DNA from: Tupaia tana
Taxonomy: Eukaryota > Chordata > Mammalia > Scandentia > Tupaiidae
Length of the DNA stretch: 64,000 nt
Direction: 5' to 3'
Assembly (NCBI GenBank): GCA_026018925.1
Contig: JAKSZU010000005.1
Span: 83,937,398 to 84,001,397, forward strand
The notes below the pieces were generated by a model, which made no database searches, had not been told where the DNA came from, and worked only from the letters and a program-made list of their open reading frames with translations. A program made the translations under genes and the position numbers. Positions 10,574 through 21,799 of the stretch are shown piece after piece. Position 1 is the stretch's first letter. Every line of letters begins with the position of its first letter.

Positions 10574-11510
10574 GAGGAAATTTGTTGTAGAAGGTCACCA
10601 TTAAAGATGAACAGAACCACCACTTTCCAACTCAAAGGTAAAGAAAGCAAAGAATAAGGAAAGAATGTGAATAATGTTTATAGTTATATTCTCTTGCTTT
10701 TTCATAAGATATAGGACAGGTCAAAGGTCGACTACCAGGGCACAAGTACAGTGTACAGTGGCACTTCTACACCCTACCACCCTTCAAAGTGAATCTTCAC
10801 AATCCAAGAGGAATATTAATTGAAAACATGCTTTCAAAGAAAGACAGAGCTTAAAATTGCGATTTTGCTTATGTAATTGCAAGTCATATTCAGTGAGTCA
10901 TAGCTCTTCTTTTTAGTAGAAATTAGAGAAATGCAACAGCACAACTTATTGCTCTGAGGGAAAAATATTTTTTACCTAAGGAAGGTGTTTCCATTCTTTT
11001 AATTCCTAAATAATTAAGTGTCTATTTATTAAAATTAATTGATTAGTCATATAAAAATAGTTTGCTATGACAGAAATCAGAGCAGCAAGCACATTAGCAT
11101 GAAAGGTCTATGCATCTACCAGCTATTGTTTTTCAGGGCTTCAGAGGCATTGCAATAGAGGAGAATTGCCCTCCAGCGTTGTCTTTGCAATTGCCAGGCT
11201 TGGAAATAATATGTTAGGTGCTCGAATACTCTCTGACATGGTGATTTATGGAAGGCTGGTTCACAGACAAAAGACTTCACCCAGCCATGTGCTGGGAGTT
11301 CATGAAATAGCTTCACTTCTCTTGTCTTTTGTACAACCTGATTGTACATTTCAAATGTTTCTCGAGAGACAGATTAGAATGAAAGGGAGAAATTCGGCCT
11401 CCCATATAGACCATATTTTATAATTTTACAAAACATTGTATGTACACATATATAAATATGCTACACAGTATATGTTTAGTTATAAATATGTGTATGCATG
11501 TGTGCATGCA
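10574..11510. other. unassigned DNA
   Basis: A plus-strand frame of 85 codons (11166-11423) and an overlapping antisense frame occur, but neither has codon or domain features of a gene. Nothing else recognised. Confidence 0.4.
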
Positions 11511-11519
11511 CGCGCACAC

Positions 11520-11550
<31 letters not shown>
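11511..11550. repeat. (CA)n microsatellite
   Basis: Alternating CA/CG dinucleotides, preceded by TGTGCATGCACGCG; purine-pyrimidine alternation favours Z-DNA. Confidence 0.95.
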
Positions 11551-11551
11551 G

Positions 11552-12016
11552 CTCTAATATTTTAGTTTCCTGTGGTTATCAATAGTTCTAAAGAAAATCA
11601 AGTTTTCTTTTATGACTCTAAAGAATTTCATGATGTCCAAGCTATATTAATTAAACCAATAAATCCTGACAGATATAAGCTGGGGTAAAGTAGGCAGGAA
11701 AAAAGCAGTTTTCCTACCTTCTAACTCTGTTATTAAATTAAAACATAAAATACAATTATGTCTGAGCACAGATGAGCAAAAAAGTGATCCATTTCTTTGC
11801 CACGTGTTACTGATAACCTTCAAACACCATCAGATCGATCATAAAAATGACAAATGACACCAAAGAAGAGAGCAGGATGTAGTCTAATTTGTGAGATTGA
11901 AGGAAAGATTGTGGACAAAAACTGCTGAAATGAAGTTGCTGAGACAGGACAGAAGACTTACCCTGCTACCCACCTCCTGCCCAGATGCCAAATGAATCAT
12001 TGAATTTTATGAACTT
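11552..12016. other. unassigned DNA
   Basis: No repeat family or gene recognised. Confidence 0.35.
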
Positions 12017-12028
12017 AAAGTAAAACTT

Positions 12029-12251
12029 GGGGCCAGGTGGTGGTGCAACTGCAACTTTGTGAGAAAGATCTTGGTTCACATCCTGAAGCCTCCTATTAAA
12101 CACCAGGCATGCGCACGTCCATTTAGGCCAGATGATGCGGTACATAGATTGCGTTGTGACACCCCTGTTCCCTGTTGAGGGGTAGGGAATATCTGTCTTC
12201 CTCTCACTCTCTGTCTCTCGTGGAAATAAACAAACACATAAATAATCAACT
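12029..12251 (+). mobile_element. SINE-B, full-length
   Basis: GGGGCCAGGTGGTGGTGCAA head, CTTGGTTCACATCCTG (B-box region), ACCAGGCATGCGCACG, AGGCCAGATGATG, GACACCCCTGTTCCCTG, then TCTCACTCTCTGTCTCTCGT and GGAAATAAACAAACA tail. Target duplication AAAGTAAAACTT (12017-12028) / AAAGTACAACTT (12252-12263). A good type example of the second tRNA-derived family. Confidence 0.85.
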
Positions 12252-12263
12252 AAAGTACAACTT

Positions 12264-13380
12264 GAGTTTCATACAGAGTTTTCATCTGACAGAATAGTTT
12301 TTGAGTGTATATAGTAGTATTATATGTGCACAAAAACACACTCATGGCAATTAGTGCTTGAATGGCCTAGAGCTATACATTCCATGTGCCTGTCCCAACA
12401 TTATAAGCTTGAATTTGAGATCCTGACTGAATCTGTCTTATGGTTTTGTTTCGTTTTACCATCATGGATTCGTCTTGCAATGTAGATCTTTAAAATACAT
12501 CAAGATATCGCTTTGGTTGATTAGTAAGATTTTTGACCTGTTGTAAGTTTTGCCCTTGATAAAAGAGTTGGATATGAATACATGCCAACTATTTGGATTT
12601 GATGAGTGGAGCGCTTGGCTCTGAGACACATCTTGTCTCCTTCTGAGACACATTATGTCTCCTCAAGGCATAACTCTACCAGTGCGTTAGGGAAGGAATG
12701 GGCAACAAATTGAAATCTAAATACTCCCTACATCATTGACCTTTTTTTTATATATATATTCATCTCGATGTTGGCTGAAGAAACTTTCTGGCCAATATTG
12801 ACTCTCCTTTGCATCACACACCCAGTGCTGATTCTCCAGTATGGGATGTGTGTAGGCTAAAGCTTGTGTGTGAGTCTCTAAGAGGTAACTACGTGATGGC
12901 CCAGTTACCTATCCTAGTTATGGCACATCTCACTGTATCTCAGCTTCTCAAATTTTCCCTCACTCTGACATGATCCTGCCCATGGAATATCTCTCATTGT
13001 ATGTTGTCATAGGGTCTGTTTTCATCACCTCCTTTCCAGATATAAACTTAACTTATGAGAAATAAATAAAAATTTAAATAAATATTAAATACATACATAA
13101 TATTTTAAGCATTCAATGTGGCGGTGATTTCGCTGACCATCTTTTAAAAGAACTTTTTAATTTAAAGCTAATAACAGTAAAAAAGGATATAAAAAAGGTT
13201 TTGGCTGATGATGGGAAGGAATTTCAAGGAAATGTTTCATATTTAATATGTTCAATGTAATATATAAGATAATAGTTCCACTGTCTGGCATAATGATCTA
13301 CTATTTTTGGTAGATAATTTGCCTACTCTGATTATTAAGAATGTGATCTAATCAATCAATATATGTTTCTTATTTTTTTT
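12264..13380. other. mostly unassigned; A-rich end near 13060-13110
   Basis: 12735-13075 is a moderately GC segment that ends in AGAAATAAATAAAAATTTAA, as the 3' end of a retroposed sequence would, but I cannot assign a family. The remainder shows nothing recognisable. Confidence 0.3.
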
Positions 13381-13382
13381 CT

Positions 13383-13627
13383 TTAATTATGACAGAGTAC
13401 TTGACATGCACACACATGCATAAGAGAGAGAGGGAGATAAACATGGATCTGGTCATGTCTCAATATCACATCCAACCCCCGGTCCTCTAGGCTATTGGAT
13501 CTGGGCACTCCTGTGTTGGCCTGGCATGTCTCAGGTTGATTAGGCTGGGAACCTGAACTATGGTCACCATATAGGATCTGGCCTCTCTCAGGTGGTTCAT
13601 CACTGCTGTGCCATGGAACCAGCCCTC
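13383..13627 (-). mobile_element. SINE-B, minus strand
   Basis: TTAATTATGACAGAGTACTT, AAGAGAGAGAGGGAG tract, TGTCTCAATATCACATCC, GGGAACCTGAACTATGGTC (B-box complement) and head end CACTGCTGTGCCATGGAACC. Frames of about 100 codons on the minus strand here come from the element. Confidence 0.72.
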
Positions 13628-16417
13628 TTTTAGTTTTTGAAAATTTCTTCTGGTTTTTGCCTCTCTGGTCTTCAAAACACAATATAGAAGTTCATAATGT
13701 TTTTCAATTAGGATTAGTATTTGATTAATTATTTTAAAATAATATAGCAAATATTTATTGTCATCTATGATTGACATTTCTAAGTACATAATTTCAAGCA
13801 CACAAAAATTTATTGAAGTGGTTATTATTACTGTTTTCCAGGTAGTTTTGAAGTGCTTAAAGGTGAAATCATTTTTTGAGGTGGATATAGTTCATATGTA
13901 TACAATTTCAAGTCCTGATCCTGATTCTTTGCTTGGAGTGCTTTTAATTGTAACAATCTCAAGAATATTATATGGGGAGCCCTATAAACAATAATTATAT
14001 TCAAATTGGTTTTCTACCTATTTCTCTTTCTCTGATGATGCTTTTAATTATAAGTATGACTTTTTCCCTAACTCTAAAGGCTCCAGACAGCAGCAAAATT
14101 ATAGAAAAAAGTGCATCTGAAGCAAAACATACATTCGTAGGTCTCTGACACTGTGTTGTAGTCTCAAGGTGACTAAGTGGAAATGTAACTGCAGTGGTCC
14201 AATTTGAAGCATGCAAGTACAGCATATTGTCTGGCTTTCTTTTCTCTGCTTATCTCCTGTGGGCCCTCAAGAAACAAAGTTTGGGGTTGAAGGATTAGCC
14301 TCAGCAGATCCACTTATTAGATTAGTGTCCTGCCTGCTCTGCTTTTCCTCAGGTTCATTGATCAAGATGATTGCATTCTCTGTCCTTTGCTGGGCCAGCC
14401 AGGCAGAGGAAAGGGATCATTTGCTGAGATGTGAGTCCTTAGGGCAGGCCCATGTCTTTGAATGCACAGTCAACTGGCTAGTACGCTATGGTGTTCAGTA
14501 ATAAAAATAATAAAATGAGTCAAATGGCCCCTCTGTTGGAAGGAAATTCCACCCTACTCTGATTCTCAGCCAGTGAAGTTGGACTTTGACACAGCTAGTG
14601 AACTGTATTAGATAGTCCTGTAGTCTCCCCAAAGACAAGATAGATGATCCATAACCTGAAAAATTTTAAAGTGAAATGAACACAGCCTGACAAAGAAAAT
14701 AGGAAAACCTTGGGCCGTCTCAAGATAGCCAAGTGTGGGTTTGGGGCCTGGCTTTTGTCATTTCTAATTCAACTCTGTTGTGCTTAAATTCTAAAGGGAA
14801 TACAGATTTGTATCTTTTCAGGATTTGGAAGAAAAATAGAAGCTTTAGTTACAGTCCAGTAGAATCATATTAGAGATCCTATGTATTCCCCGCTGATAGA
14901 GGTTACACCGATGCTTATGAGGTTTAAAAGGTTTGGAAAATTTAGGACTCTGTTTGATAGAAAAATATTCAAATATGAGATGTTTATTTATCCAATAGAA
15001 CCCAAAGGCGTATTATGTATTTGCGGTGAGACATATCTTAAAGACACTGAGTAGACAAGAGATATTTTTTTTGATGGAGATTTTTATCTGAGTTCACAGT
15101 ATAACAGAATGATCAAGTCGCTAATTCATTTTGGTTGTTAGAAGTGAAAACTTCCATTTAATGGACCAGCTAATAAAATCAATAAAATTCAGATGAAGAA
15201 ATACTGTATGCTAACAAGACTAATAATTAGTTCTATTACAACAATTTATTAACTTCTTTTACATTTTCATTGTAAAATGTATCATCCTAAAGATATTCTA
15301 GAAACATTAACATTTCTAGGCAAAACCTGATTTGAAATGACCTTAATATGTCTGCATCAGTCTTATACTTTATATAGTAAAAAATTATATATAATTACAG
15401 CCACAGATGTATAATTCATGATAAAGTAATGAAGCATATGTTTCCCTGCATAAATACTTCCTAAGCACATTAATGGTGCAAACAACATTTCATATCGGAT
15501 CTAATTTGAATGAAAACAGTATTTTTGAAGTCTTTATTACATATAAACAAATACATTTTGAATGACAAATGTATTTTTTTGCCTGTTAATTCTAGCAGCA
15601 CTTCTACTTGGTTGCATTTTATTTACCAAACAAGTCAAGATTAAATGAAATGGTATTTTTTTAAAAATCATGTTACTCATGCATTCTTTTATTTAAAAGT
15701 GTTTCTTCCCCTTGAATTTGTTCATAACTGTTCACATTTTATGTATGTGTGAACATATTTCTTCTCGAAGAACATGATGCTGTTCAAAAATATTATTTGG
15801 TTATTGAATATTTACCAGCACACTTGTTTTCAGTGATAAAGAACATCTTCTATTTCTGGTGACGTACCTAAGAATGTGCCTGTTTTCAATGGACATATGA
15901 CGATAATAGTCTTTTGTGCATTAGCCATTTTAAATACAGGGAAATGTATTGTCCAAATATATGTCTATATTTTCTCAGTTTCTGCCAGTACGCGATCCTC
16001 AATACCTTTCTGGCTAGGGAGAGGTCACTCTAGCCAATTCATTTCTTCCAAATGAAAATTACTTCAAAATATTTATTCTCTATTAAGATTTCTTCTCTTC
16101 ATTTTTAACTTCAGAATGTAATTTACCTAGGTTTTATTTAAACTAGTAAATGAAATGTAGAATAAGTTCTTCGTTTCTGTTTAAAAATAGTTATCCACTT
16201 CTCCCAATCTCATTGGTTAAATCTTATTTCTCCTATTAATTTTTCATTCATCTATTGCTTAACTTATTATTATGTGAATTTTACCTTAAGAACAATTTAC
16301 TATTGGGGTGTAGGAAAAGTTATGATGTATTTTTTCCATGTTTTTCTATGCAAAAATGTGTCATGACTTTTCCAACAACCCAATATATTTTGAATTTTTG
16401 ATCTGTTCCACTGATAG
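13628..16417. other. 2.8 kb stretch without recognised repeats or genes
   Basis: SINE-free. The patch 14220-14640 is richer in GC and holds a 96-codon frame (14211-14501), with no recognisable domain. Otherwise AT-rich. Confidence 0.4.
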
Positions 16418-16552
16418 GTGTATGTTTGTTTGTTTTTTTGCCATAGGGCCCGTGCACTTGCCACATGGAGACATTGAGAGACAGTGAGAGGGAAAGTGGA
16501 AACTACTGCCCCACACCCCAAGGAAGGCAGGACATGCTGTAATCCCTTCTCT
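16418..16552 (-). mobile_element. SINE-A fragment, head missing, minus strand
   Basis: GTTTGTTTGTTTTTTTGCCA, CATAGGGCCCGTGCACTTG, GAGA tract, CCCACACCCCAAGGAAGG and GTAATCCCTTCTCTTTT. It stops there, so the tRNA-like 5' half is absent, consistent with 5' truncation at insertion. Confidence 0.82.
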
Positions 16553-16554
16553 TT

Positions 16555-17010
16555 TTATATATAAGACCATGTCATTGGTGAAGAAAAATTGTTTCATTTA
16601 TTGTATTACAATCTGGATAACATTTACTACTCACCCTTCGCCTAGTGTTATTGACTAGGATGTCCAGTAAAGTGTTCAATAAGGGTAGTGGAGATTACCA
16701 TCCTCGTCTTGTCCCTGATTTTGCAGACAACCCTCAATCTTCACAATAAAATAGGTGGCTAGTAATAGCTATGGGATGTGTGTAAGTGTCCTTTATGAGT
16801 TTGAGTAAATTCATCATGTGTTTTATTGAACAGTTCATTGATAGTTTTTTGTTATTTGGAAAGCTGTTAGGTTTTGTCACTTTTTTTTCTGTGACTACTG
16901 AAAGGACCACTCATGTTTTGTCTTTCACTCTTAATTGTATGTCTTCTATTGATTTATAAATTAGTGTTCTTGAGTGGCATTTCTTTCTGACTCATTGAGC
17001 TGTTTACACT
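16555..17010 (-). mobile_element. L1 ORF2 fragment, antisense
   Basis: AAGACCATGTCATTGGTGAA, GGATGTCCAGTAAAGTGTTC, AATAAGGGTAGTGGAGATTA, CATCCTCGTCTTGTCCC, TATGGGATGTGTGTAAG and ATTCATCATGTGTTTTATTG correspond to the familiar antisense strand of the L1 reverse-transcriptase gene. Known role: reverse transcriptase/endonuclease of the autonomous LINE. Here it is a decayed fragment with stops and no intact frame. Confidence 0.75.
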
Positions 17011-17113
17011 GTGCTAAAGACCAAGCTATCCATTACAGCTGGTGATCCTAATTGGCTTCTCTATAGTCTCACATAGAGTTCAAAGTGTCTACATTTATAG
17101 GGAATATTGTGAG

Positions 17114-17366
17114 GAAGGCACAGGTGGTGACCTGGTGGTTAAGATGGCTGGATCCCACATAGCCGATTGAGTTTTATGAGTTCTGTTCCCCCAAGTTTAA
17201 AGCATCCTGAGTGCATGTGTGAAAATCCCAAAAGGAACGAGAAATGGAAGAGAAGGGATTGCGATATTACTGTCCCTCATGGAGAGTGTGTTCTCATTCT
17301 CTCTCTCTCTCTCTCTCTTTTTTCCTCCCCCCTCTCCAGTGAGCATACCCACCTTTTAGAAATCAA
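17114..17366 (+). mobile_element. SINE-A, old
   Basis: CAGGTGGTGACCTGGTGGTTAAG head, GGATCCCACATAGCCGATTG, GTTTAAAGCATCCTGAGTGC, AGAAATGGAAGAGAAGGGAT, (TC)n tract at 17300-17320, and CACCTTTTAGAAATC. Abuts a minus-strand copy directly. Confidence 0.78.
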
Positions 17367-17367
17367 T

Positions 17368-17617
17368 GTCTTTCTTTTTAAAGAGGTTTTTGCTCTAGGG
17401 CACATGTGCTAGTCAGAGAGATAGATGTAGATAGAAAGAGAGAAAGAAAGACATCACTCCCCAGTGGGGACAGACACGCCACCATCCATTCTCCTCCAGT
17501 TTCATCTTGGGATTTTGCCCATGTACCACACATGCCCAGCATGAGTTTTAAGCCATGAGGTCCATCCAGACCTCAAATCACAGTTGACATAACTATTACA
17601 GCATATGCTGGTCCCTT
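17368..17617 (-). mobile_element. SINE-A, minus strand
   Basis: TTTTTAAAGAGGTTTTTGCT, CTAGGGCACATGTGCTAG, AGAGAGAAAGAAAG, CCCCAGTGGGGACAG, TTTTAAGCCATGAGGTC and head end GCATATGCTGGTCCC. Inverted relative to the copy immediately upstream. Confidence 0.85.
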
Positions 17618-17707
17618 TTCATTCCTTTTTTAAATGGTAACAAGAGAGTACTTTTATCTTTTGATAGCTATCCTAATTCTCCTTTGGCTTAAAATTGGAT
17701 GAGAGTA

Positions 17708-17941
17708 GGACCAGTGGATGGGGAATGATAATGTCGTTAATAGTCAACAGCACTTTGAGTCCCAAACCCAGCAGCTTAAAACTCATGCTGGGTGCCTGTG
17801 CATGCATACTCAAGATCCTGAGAGGAGAATGGATGAGAACAGATTGCAGTGTGACCATCCTCCCAGGGGGTGATTTCTCGGTTTCTGTCTTTCTGTCTCT
17901 CTCTGTCTTTCTGGCGAGTGTATGTGCCTTATAGCAAAAAT

Positions 17942-17973
<32 letters not shown>
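17708..17973 (+). mobile_element. SINE-A, full-length
   Basis: AGGACCAGTGGATGGGGAATG head, AACAGCACTTTGAGTCCC, GCAGCTTAAAACTCATGC, GAGAGGAGAATGGATG, CTCTCTGTCTTTCTGGCGAG, GTGCCTTATAGCAAAAATCC and a poly-A tail of about 27. Flanks GATGAGAGTA / GAACAGGAGTA give only a weak target duplication. Confidence 0.88.
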
Positions 17974-17977
<4 letters not shown>

Positions 17978-18059
17978 AGGAGTAAGTTGTTATTAATTGC
18001 TTATTTTCAAACTGTTGTGGACTAAATACTTCTATTGACTATTAAATATAAACCTAAAA

Positions 18060-18540
18060 TATAATTTTTCTTTTTTCAGGTTCAGTAATAATTTTATTAA
18101 TTTACCACTTAGGACAGAGACATCTATTGCCACAATTTAAATATCACCTTCAAGTATCATGTATTAAAAAGTGGCATTGAAGAAATATTTACTGGGGAGA
18201 AATTTGATTCTATCAAAGCCATATTTATTATCATCTAGCCAAAAATAAATCTGTAAGTTATTCCAAGCATTTCTACTTTTTGAGAACAAATATATTCTGG
18301 ATTAAAATTAATGTTAAAATACTTTAATACAGAACCACAGTTTAGCATGACACTATGATAAATGTTAACTTTACTCCTATTAACTTTATAGTTTTCATTA
18401 AATGCCATTTTTAAACTTGTATTCATTTTATAATAAATTTATATCTAAGATATTTTAAAGTGATACTCTATATTTATAGATGTTAGACAGTATTATGATT
18501 TAGGGTCCAATAATGCAAAACTATGCAAGATTCCTATTTT
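18060..18540. other. unassigned AT-rich DNA
   Basis: No gene or repeat recognised. Confidence 0.35.
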
Positions 18541-18600
18541 GTTTCAGGCCAGTTTCTTTTCTTTGCTTTTTTTTTTCCTTTTTTTTTTTACATTACTCAA

Positions 18601-18734
18601 ATTTGAGGTTCTTTATTATGAATTATATAGACTATTTGATTGTCCCTGGATCTGCTTACTCTTATTTGAGGTTCTTTATTATGAATTATGTAGACCACTT
18701 GATTGTCCCTTGTCCCTGGATCTACTTACTTCTT
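18601..18734. repeat. tandem duplication, unit about 63-71 bp
   Basis: Copy 1 (18601-18663) and copy 2 (18664-18734) share TTGAGGTTCTTTATTATG, TGATTGTCCCT and GGATCT.CTTACT with few changes. Copy 2 has an extra TGTCCCT. The start of a third unit (ATTTGATG) follows at 18735. Confidence 0.9.
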
Positions 18735-18743
18735 ATTTGATGT

Positions 18744-19010
18744 TTTGTTTGTTTGTCTTTTGCTAGAGGCCATGTGTCCTAGCCAGAGAGAGAGAGAGAC
18801 AGATACAGAGACAGAGAAAGAGGTACACAGAAACCACTCCTGTGCATGGGGAATGGCCACACTGCAATCCCTTCTCTGCCATCTCTTTTCCTCCTTTCAG
18901 GATTTTGGGACATTCAAGCACTTTTTCAAGCCACCAGATTTAGGACTTGAACTCTTTATTAGCCATGTAGGATCCATCTTTCTTAACCATCACACCATGG
19001 AGTCGACCCC
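18744..19010 (-). mobile_element. SINE-A, minus strand
   Basis: TTTGTTTGTCTTTTGCTAGA, GCCATGTGTCCTAGCC, GAGA tract, CACTGCAATCCCTTCTCTG, TCCTTTCAGGATTTTGGG, AAGCCACCAGATTTAGGAC and head end CATGGAGTCGACCCC. Flanked by ATTTGATGTTTTGT / ATTTAATATTTTTGT. A 121-codon plus-strand frame here is antisense SINE. Confidence 0.86.
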
Positions 19011-19485
19011 ATTTAATATTTTTGTGAGGTCTCTTTTATCCATTTTTGACTGGTTGGCAAATTCCTAACTCTCCTTTTACAGTATTGGCACAAATACCAT
19101 TCTACAATTACCATTCTCCATATTTTCACCAATCTTTATCATTCAACCTCATGTGTCCCTGCACACCTGTGCTTTCTGGTCTATGCACCTGTAGCATATT
19201 TTAGTTCAGCCATTTCTCTTATTTATTGTGCTAACTTGTTTATCTTCCTTCTTACATGAAGATTTCTTCTGCTCCCCACAAAGGTGTATCCTGATTATAT
19301 GTAAATCAAGAATAGCAATTCACAAAGAGAATTCCCTTGAGAAAAGGAACTCTGCTCCATACCCTCCCTTCCCAGCATGGTACTTAGCCTAGAGGACTTT
19401 TTATTCATTGTAAGTCGGATTGCTAAAACCCACAACTGGCGTGATACTGTTTCAAAATAAAATGTTGTAGAATAGTATTCTGAGG
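19011..19485. other. unassigned DNA
   Basis: Nothing recognised; no frame of note. Confidence 0.35.
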
Positions 19486-19497
19486 TTGTTGTTGTTG

Positions 19498-19539
<42 letters not shown>

Positions 19540-19540
19540 T
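19486..19540. repeat. (TTG)n(ATT)n microsatellite
   Basis: GTT trinucleotides pass into about 13 ATT units. Confidence 0.95.
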
Positions 19541-19889
19541 TAATATGTTAGGGAATGTTTAGAAACTCTTTTAAAAATATTTGAAAAAGTATACTCCTCT
19601 TTGGGATGTAGTAGACATTTCATTTCAAATAAAGTCAACTTTCTAATAAGGAGCTAACAAATTTGTATAAACTAGTGAATGCCATGAACCAAACAAAAGA
19701 ATATATTTAAATTCTCTTTATACTATGCATTATCATTTTGGAATGCTATTAATATCTTTTGCAATACAGGAAAATCCAATTTTTATTTTATAGATAATTT
19801 AGTGACTCTAGTTTTCTAATTGCTATTTGACTTATTCTCCAAGAGACAAAATACTATGTTCAAGTAGATTACCATTTTTTATTAAGGAA

Positions 19890-20362
19890 ACCAATTGTAT
19901 TCATCCACTCATGTAGTCAATAAATGTATATTGATCCCCTACTAGGTGACAGGCAATAAAGTAACTGACAGATTAAAAAATGAAAGCCATATTGTTTTTA
20001 CTTTAGACAAAAAAAAAGATGAATGATTAAATGCCTGAAGTAGGAGGTTATGATGAAGATATGCACAGAGAGAAAGGGTCCCAGATTGGTCCTAACATAG
20101 CCTGAGTATTAAGTATTTTATTTGCTGTTGTTTTGTATTGTTTTTCATCCATTTGTTTTAAACTGAATTAGATTGAGGATGTGAAGGCAAGTCAAGAGTC
20201 ATGAGGAAGAGCACAGAAGGCAGAAAGAACAAAAGCAAAAACTCTGAGGGAGAGAGGATAGTGTATAAGACCTGAAATCAGCCCCCAGTCCATAGCTGAG
20301 CTCACAGATGATCTTGGTGATAAAGAATAACGAAGGGTAAAGAGGCTTAACAGTGACTCCTG
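19890..20362. repeat. possible L2-class relic
   Basis: TTCATCCACTCATGTAGTCA, ATAAATGTATATTGATCCCC, TACTAGGTGACAGGCAATAA and later GAAGAGCACAGAAGGCAGAA recall mammal-wide 'aacaaatatttattgagc' and 'aacagcaagtgcaaaggcc' repeats. Assignment tentative. Confidence 0.35.
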
Positions 20363-20363
20363 A

Positions 20364-20454
20364 GGGGTCAGCAGATGGCATGGTGGATTAGGTGGCTGAA
20401 TTCTCACAGAGCTGACCATGGTTCAAGTTCTGGACTTGGTGGCCTGAAAATCAC

Positions 20455-20485
<31 letters not shown>

Positions 20486-20597
20486 TCCAAATCTTAAGAA
20501 GAGAACCATGGAAGAGAAGGGATTTCAGTATGGCCATCCCCTCTCTCCATTGAGTGCATGTGCTCTATGGCAAAAACCTAGAACAAACAAACAAAAA
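20364..20597 (+). mobile_element. SINE-A with (GT)n expansion
   Basis: GGGGTCAGCAGATGGCATGGTGG head, CATGGTTCAAGTTCTGG, TGGCCTGAAAATCACAC, then the GTG-rich body segment has expanded to about 14 GT units (20456-20484). It ends CTCTATGGCAAAAACC. Flanks CAGTGACTCCTGA / CAGTGACTTCAGA look like the target duplication. Confidence 0.87.
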
Positions 20598-20985
20598 ATC
20601 AGTGACTTCAGAACACAGGTTCTAATCCTTGGAACCTGTGATTATTACTTATATAGGCAAAATAAAGTCTTTGTCGATATGATTTAAATTGAGGATTTTG
20701 ATATAGGAGATTATCCTGGATTATCTTGGGCCCCTAAATTCATCACATATGTCCTCATAAGAAGAAGGCAGAGGGAGATTTGACACACATAGAGAACGGA
20801 TGGAAACAGGGTAACCTCAGAGCAGAGAGAGGAGTCAAGCAGCACAGCCATGGTTGCTGGCAACTGCCAGAGGCTGGAAGAGACAAGAAACGAATTCCTC
20901 TTTAGAGACTCCAAAAAGAACACAGCCCTGTTGGCATCTTGATTTCAGCCAAGTGGAAGGGATTTTGAATCTCTGGCCGCTTGAT
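20598..20985 (+). mobile_element. MaLR-type LTR (MLT1-like)
   Basis: AATAAAGTCTTTGTCGATAT, GATTATCCTGGATTATCTTG, GGGCCCCTAAATTC, TGTCCTCATAAGAAGAAGGC, AGAGGGAGATTTGACACACA, CAGAGGCTGGAAGAGACAAG and GCATCTTGATTTCAGCC follow the MLT1-group consensus order. Old ERVL-MaLR solo LTR with no coding capacity. Confidence 0.72.
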
Positions 20986-20989
20986 TGAA

Positions 20990-21110
20990 GAGGGAATACA
21001 GTAGCCTCAGGAAATAAATGGTTGGTAAAGGCCAAATCATTTAAGGACTTGCACAGTAAGCTAAGCAGTTTGTATTATAAATTCCCATTAATGAAAATAC
21101 TTTTTTTAAA
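20990..21110. repeat. possible continuation of L2-class relic
   Basis: GGCCAAATCATTTAAGGACT and TGCACAGTAAGCTAAGCAG resemble 'ggccagatcatgtagggccttgtaagcca'. It may be the far side of the relic at 19890, split by the SINE and the MaLR LTR. Confidence 0.35.
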
Positions 21111-21515
21111 ATCTAAAGAACTTATAATCATAAATATTAAATAGGTAGCTTAAAAGATATCATTTATTTGCAAGTCAAATATATCTTCCATGTATATTTT
21201 TAACAATCAGACAATTTTTGTATTAATAATTTTGTCTAACTGGAGATATGAACCAACTATTCATGTATCTTGTGCTTTTCATTGAGATGGCTTAGATCTC
21301 AAATTTATTAGGTCATTTTTCCCTTCGATAATTTTATCCACTTTATTCATATGCCACAGCTAGATACACAAACACAGAAAATACTACACGCAAATGTAGG
21401 CCTTACAAAGCCTGCTGTATTTTCAGCATTCACTTTTGGAAATTTTATGGGACTTATCCACTGTGTAAAAATCATTAACTTTTTGAACAGGAGAAATATC
21501 CAAATACTCAGTATT
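21111..21515. other. unassigned AT-rich DNA
   Basis: Short overlapping frames of 60-90 codons on both strands; none convincing. Confidence 0.35.
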
Positions 21516-21531
21516 AAAAGCTGGAAGTTCA

Positions 21532-21780
21532 GGGCCAAACAGCAGAGCAGTGGTAAAACACAACACTCTGCGAGGCAATTTCTTACGGGAAAGTTTCTGG
21601 TTCAAATTTGCAGACCTCTCTGAAGATGCTGGGTATGCAGTTGCCCATGATCCAGGCTGGCCGAAAGCTGGGGTGGATCCTGATACTGAAACCTCATTGA
21701 GGGTGTTGTTTCTCTCTCTCTCCCCCTGTCTCTATCTCTCTCACTCATAGAGGAAACAAGTAAATCAACTTCATTTTAAA
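21532..21780 (+). mobile_element. SINE-B, full-length
   Basis: CAGCAGAGCAGTGGTAAAAC, ACAACACTCTGCGAGGCAA, GTTTCTGGTTCAAATTTGCA, GATGCTGGGTATGCAG, GATCCAGGCTGGCCG, GGTGGATCCTGATACTG, TCTCTCTC tract, CTCACTCATAGAGGAAACAA. Flanks TAAAAGCTGGAAGTT / TAAAAACTTGCAAGTT suggest the target duplication. Confidence 0.8.
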
Positions 21781-21799
21781 AACTTGCAAGTTTAACTAG

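Noticed and set aside
11511..11550. Regularly repeated units across the window as a CRISPR-like or satellite array
   Set aside because: The repeats are dispersed on both strands with target duplications or are ordinary microsatellites; there is no repeat-spacer regularity.
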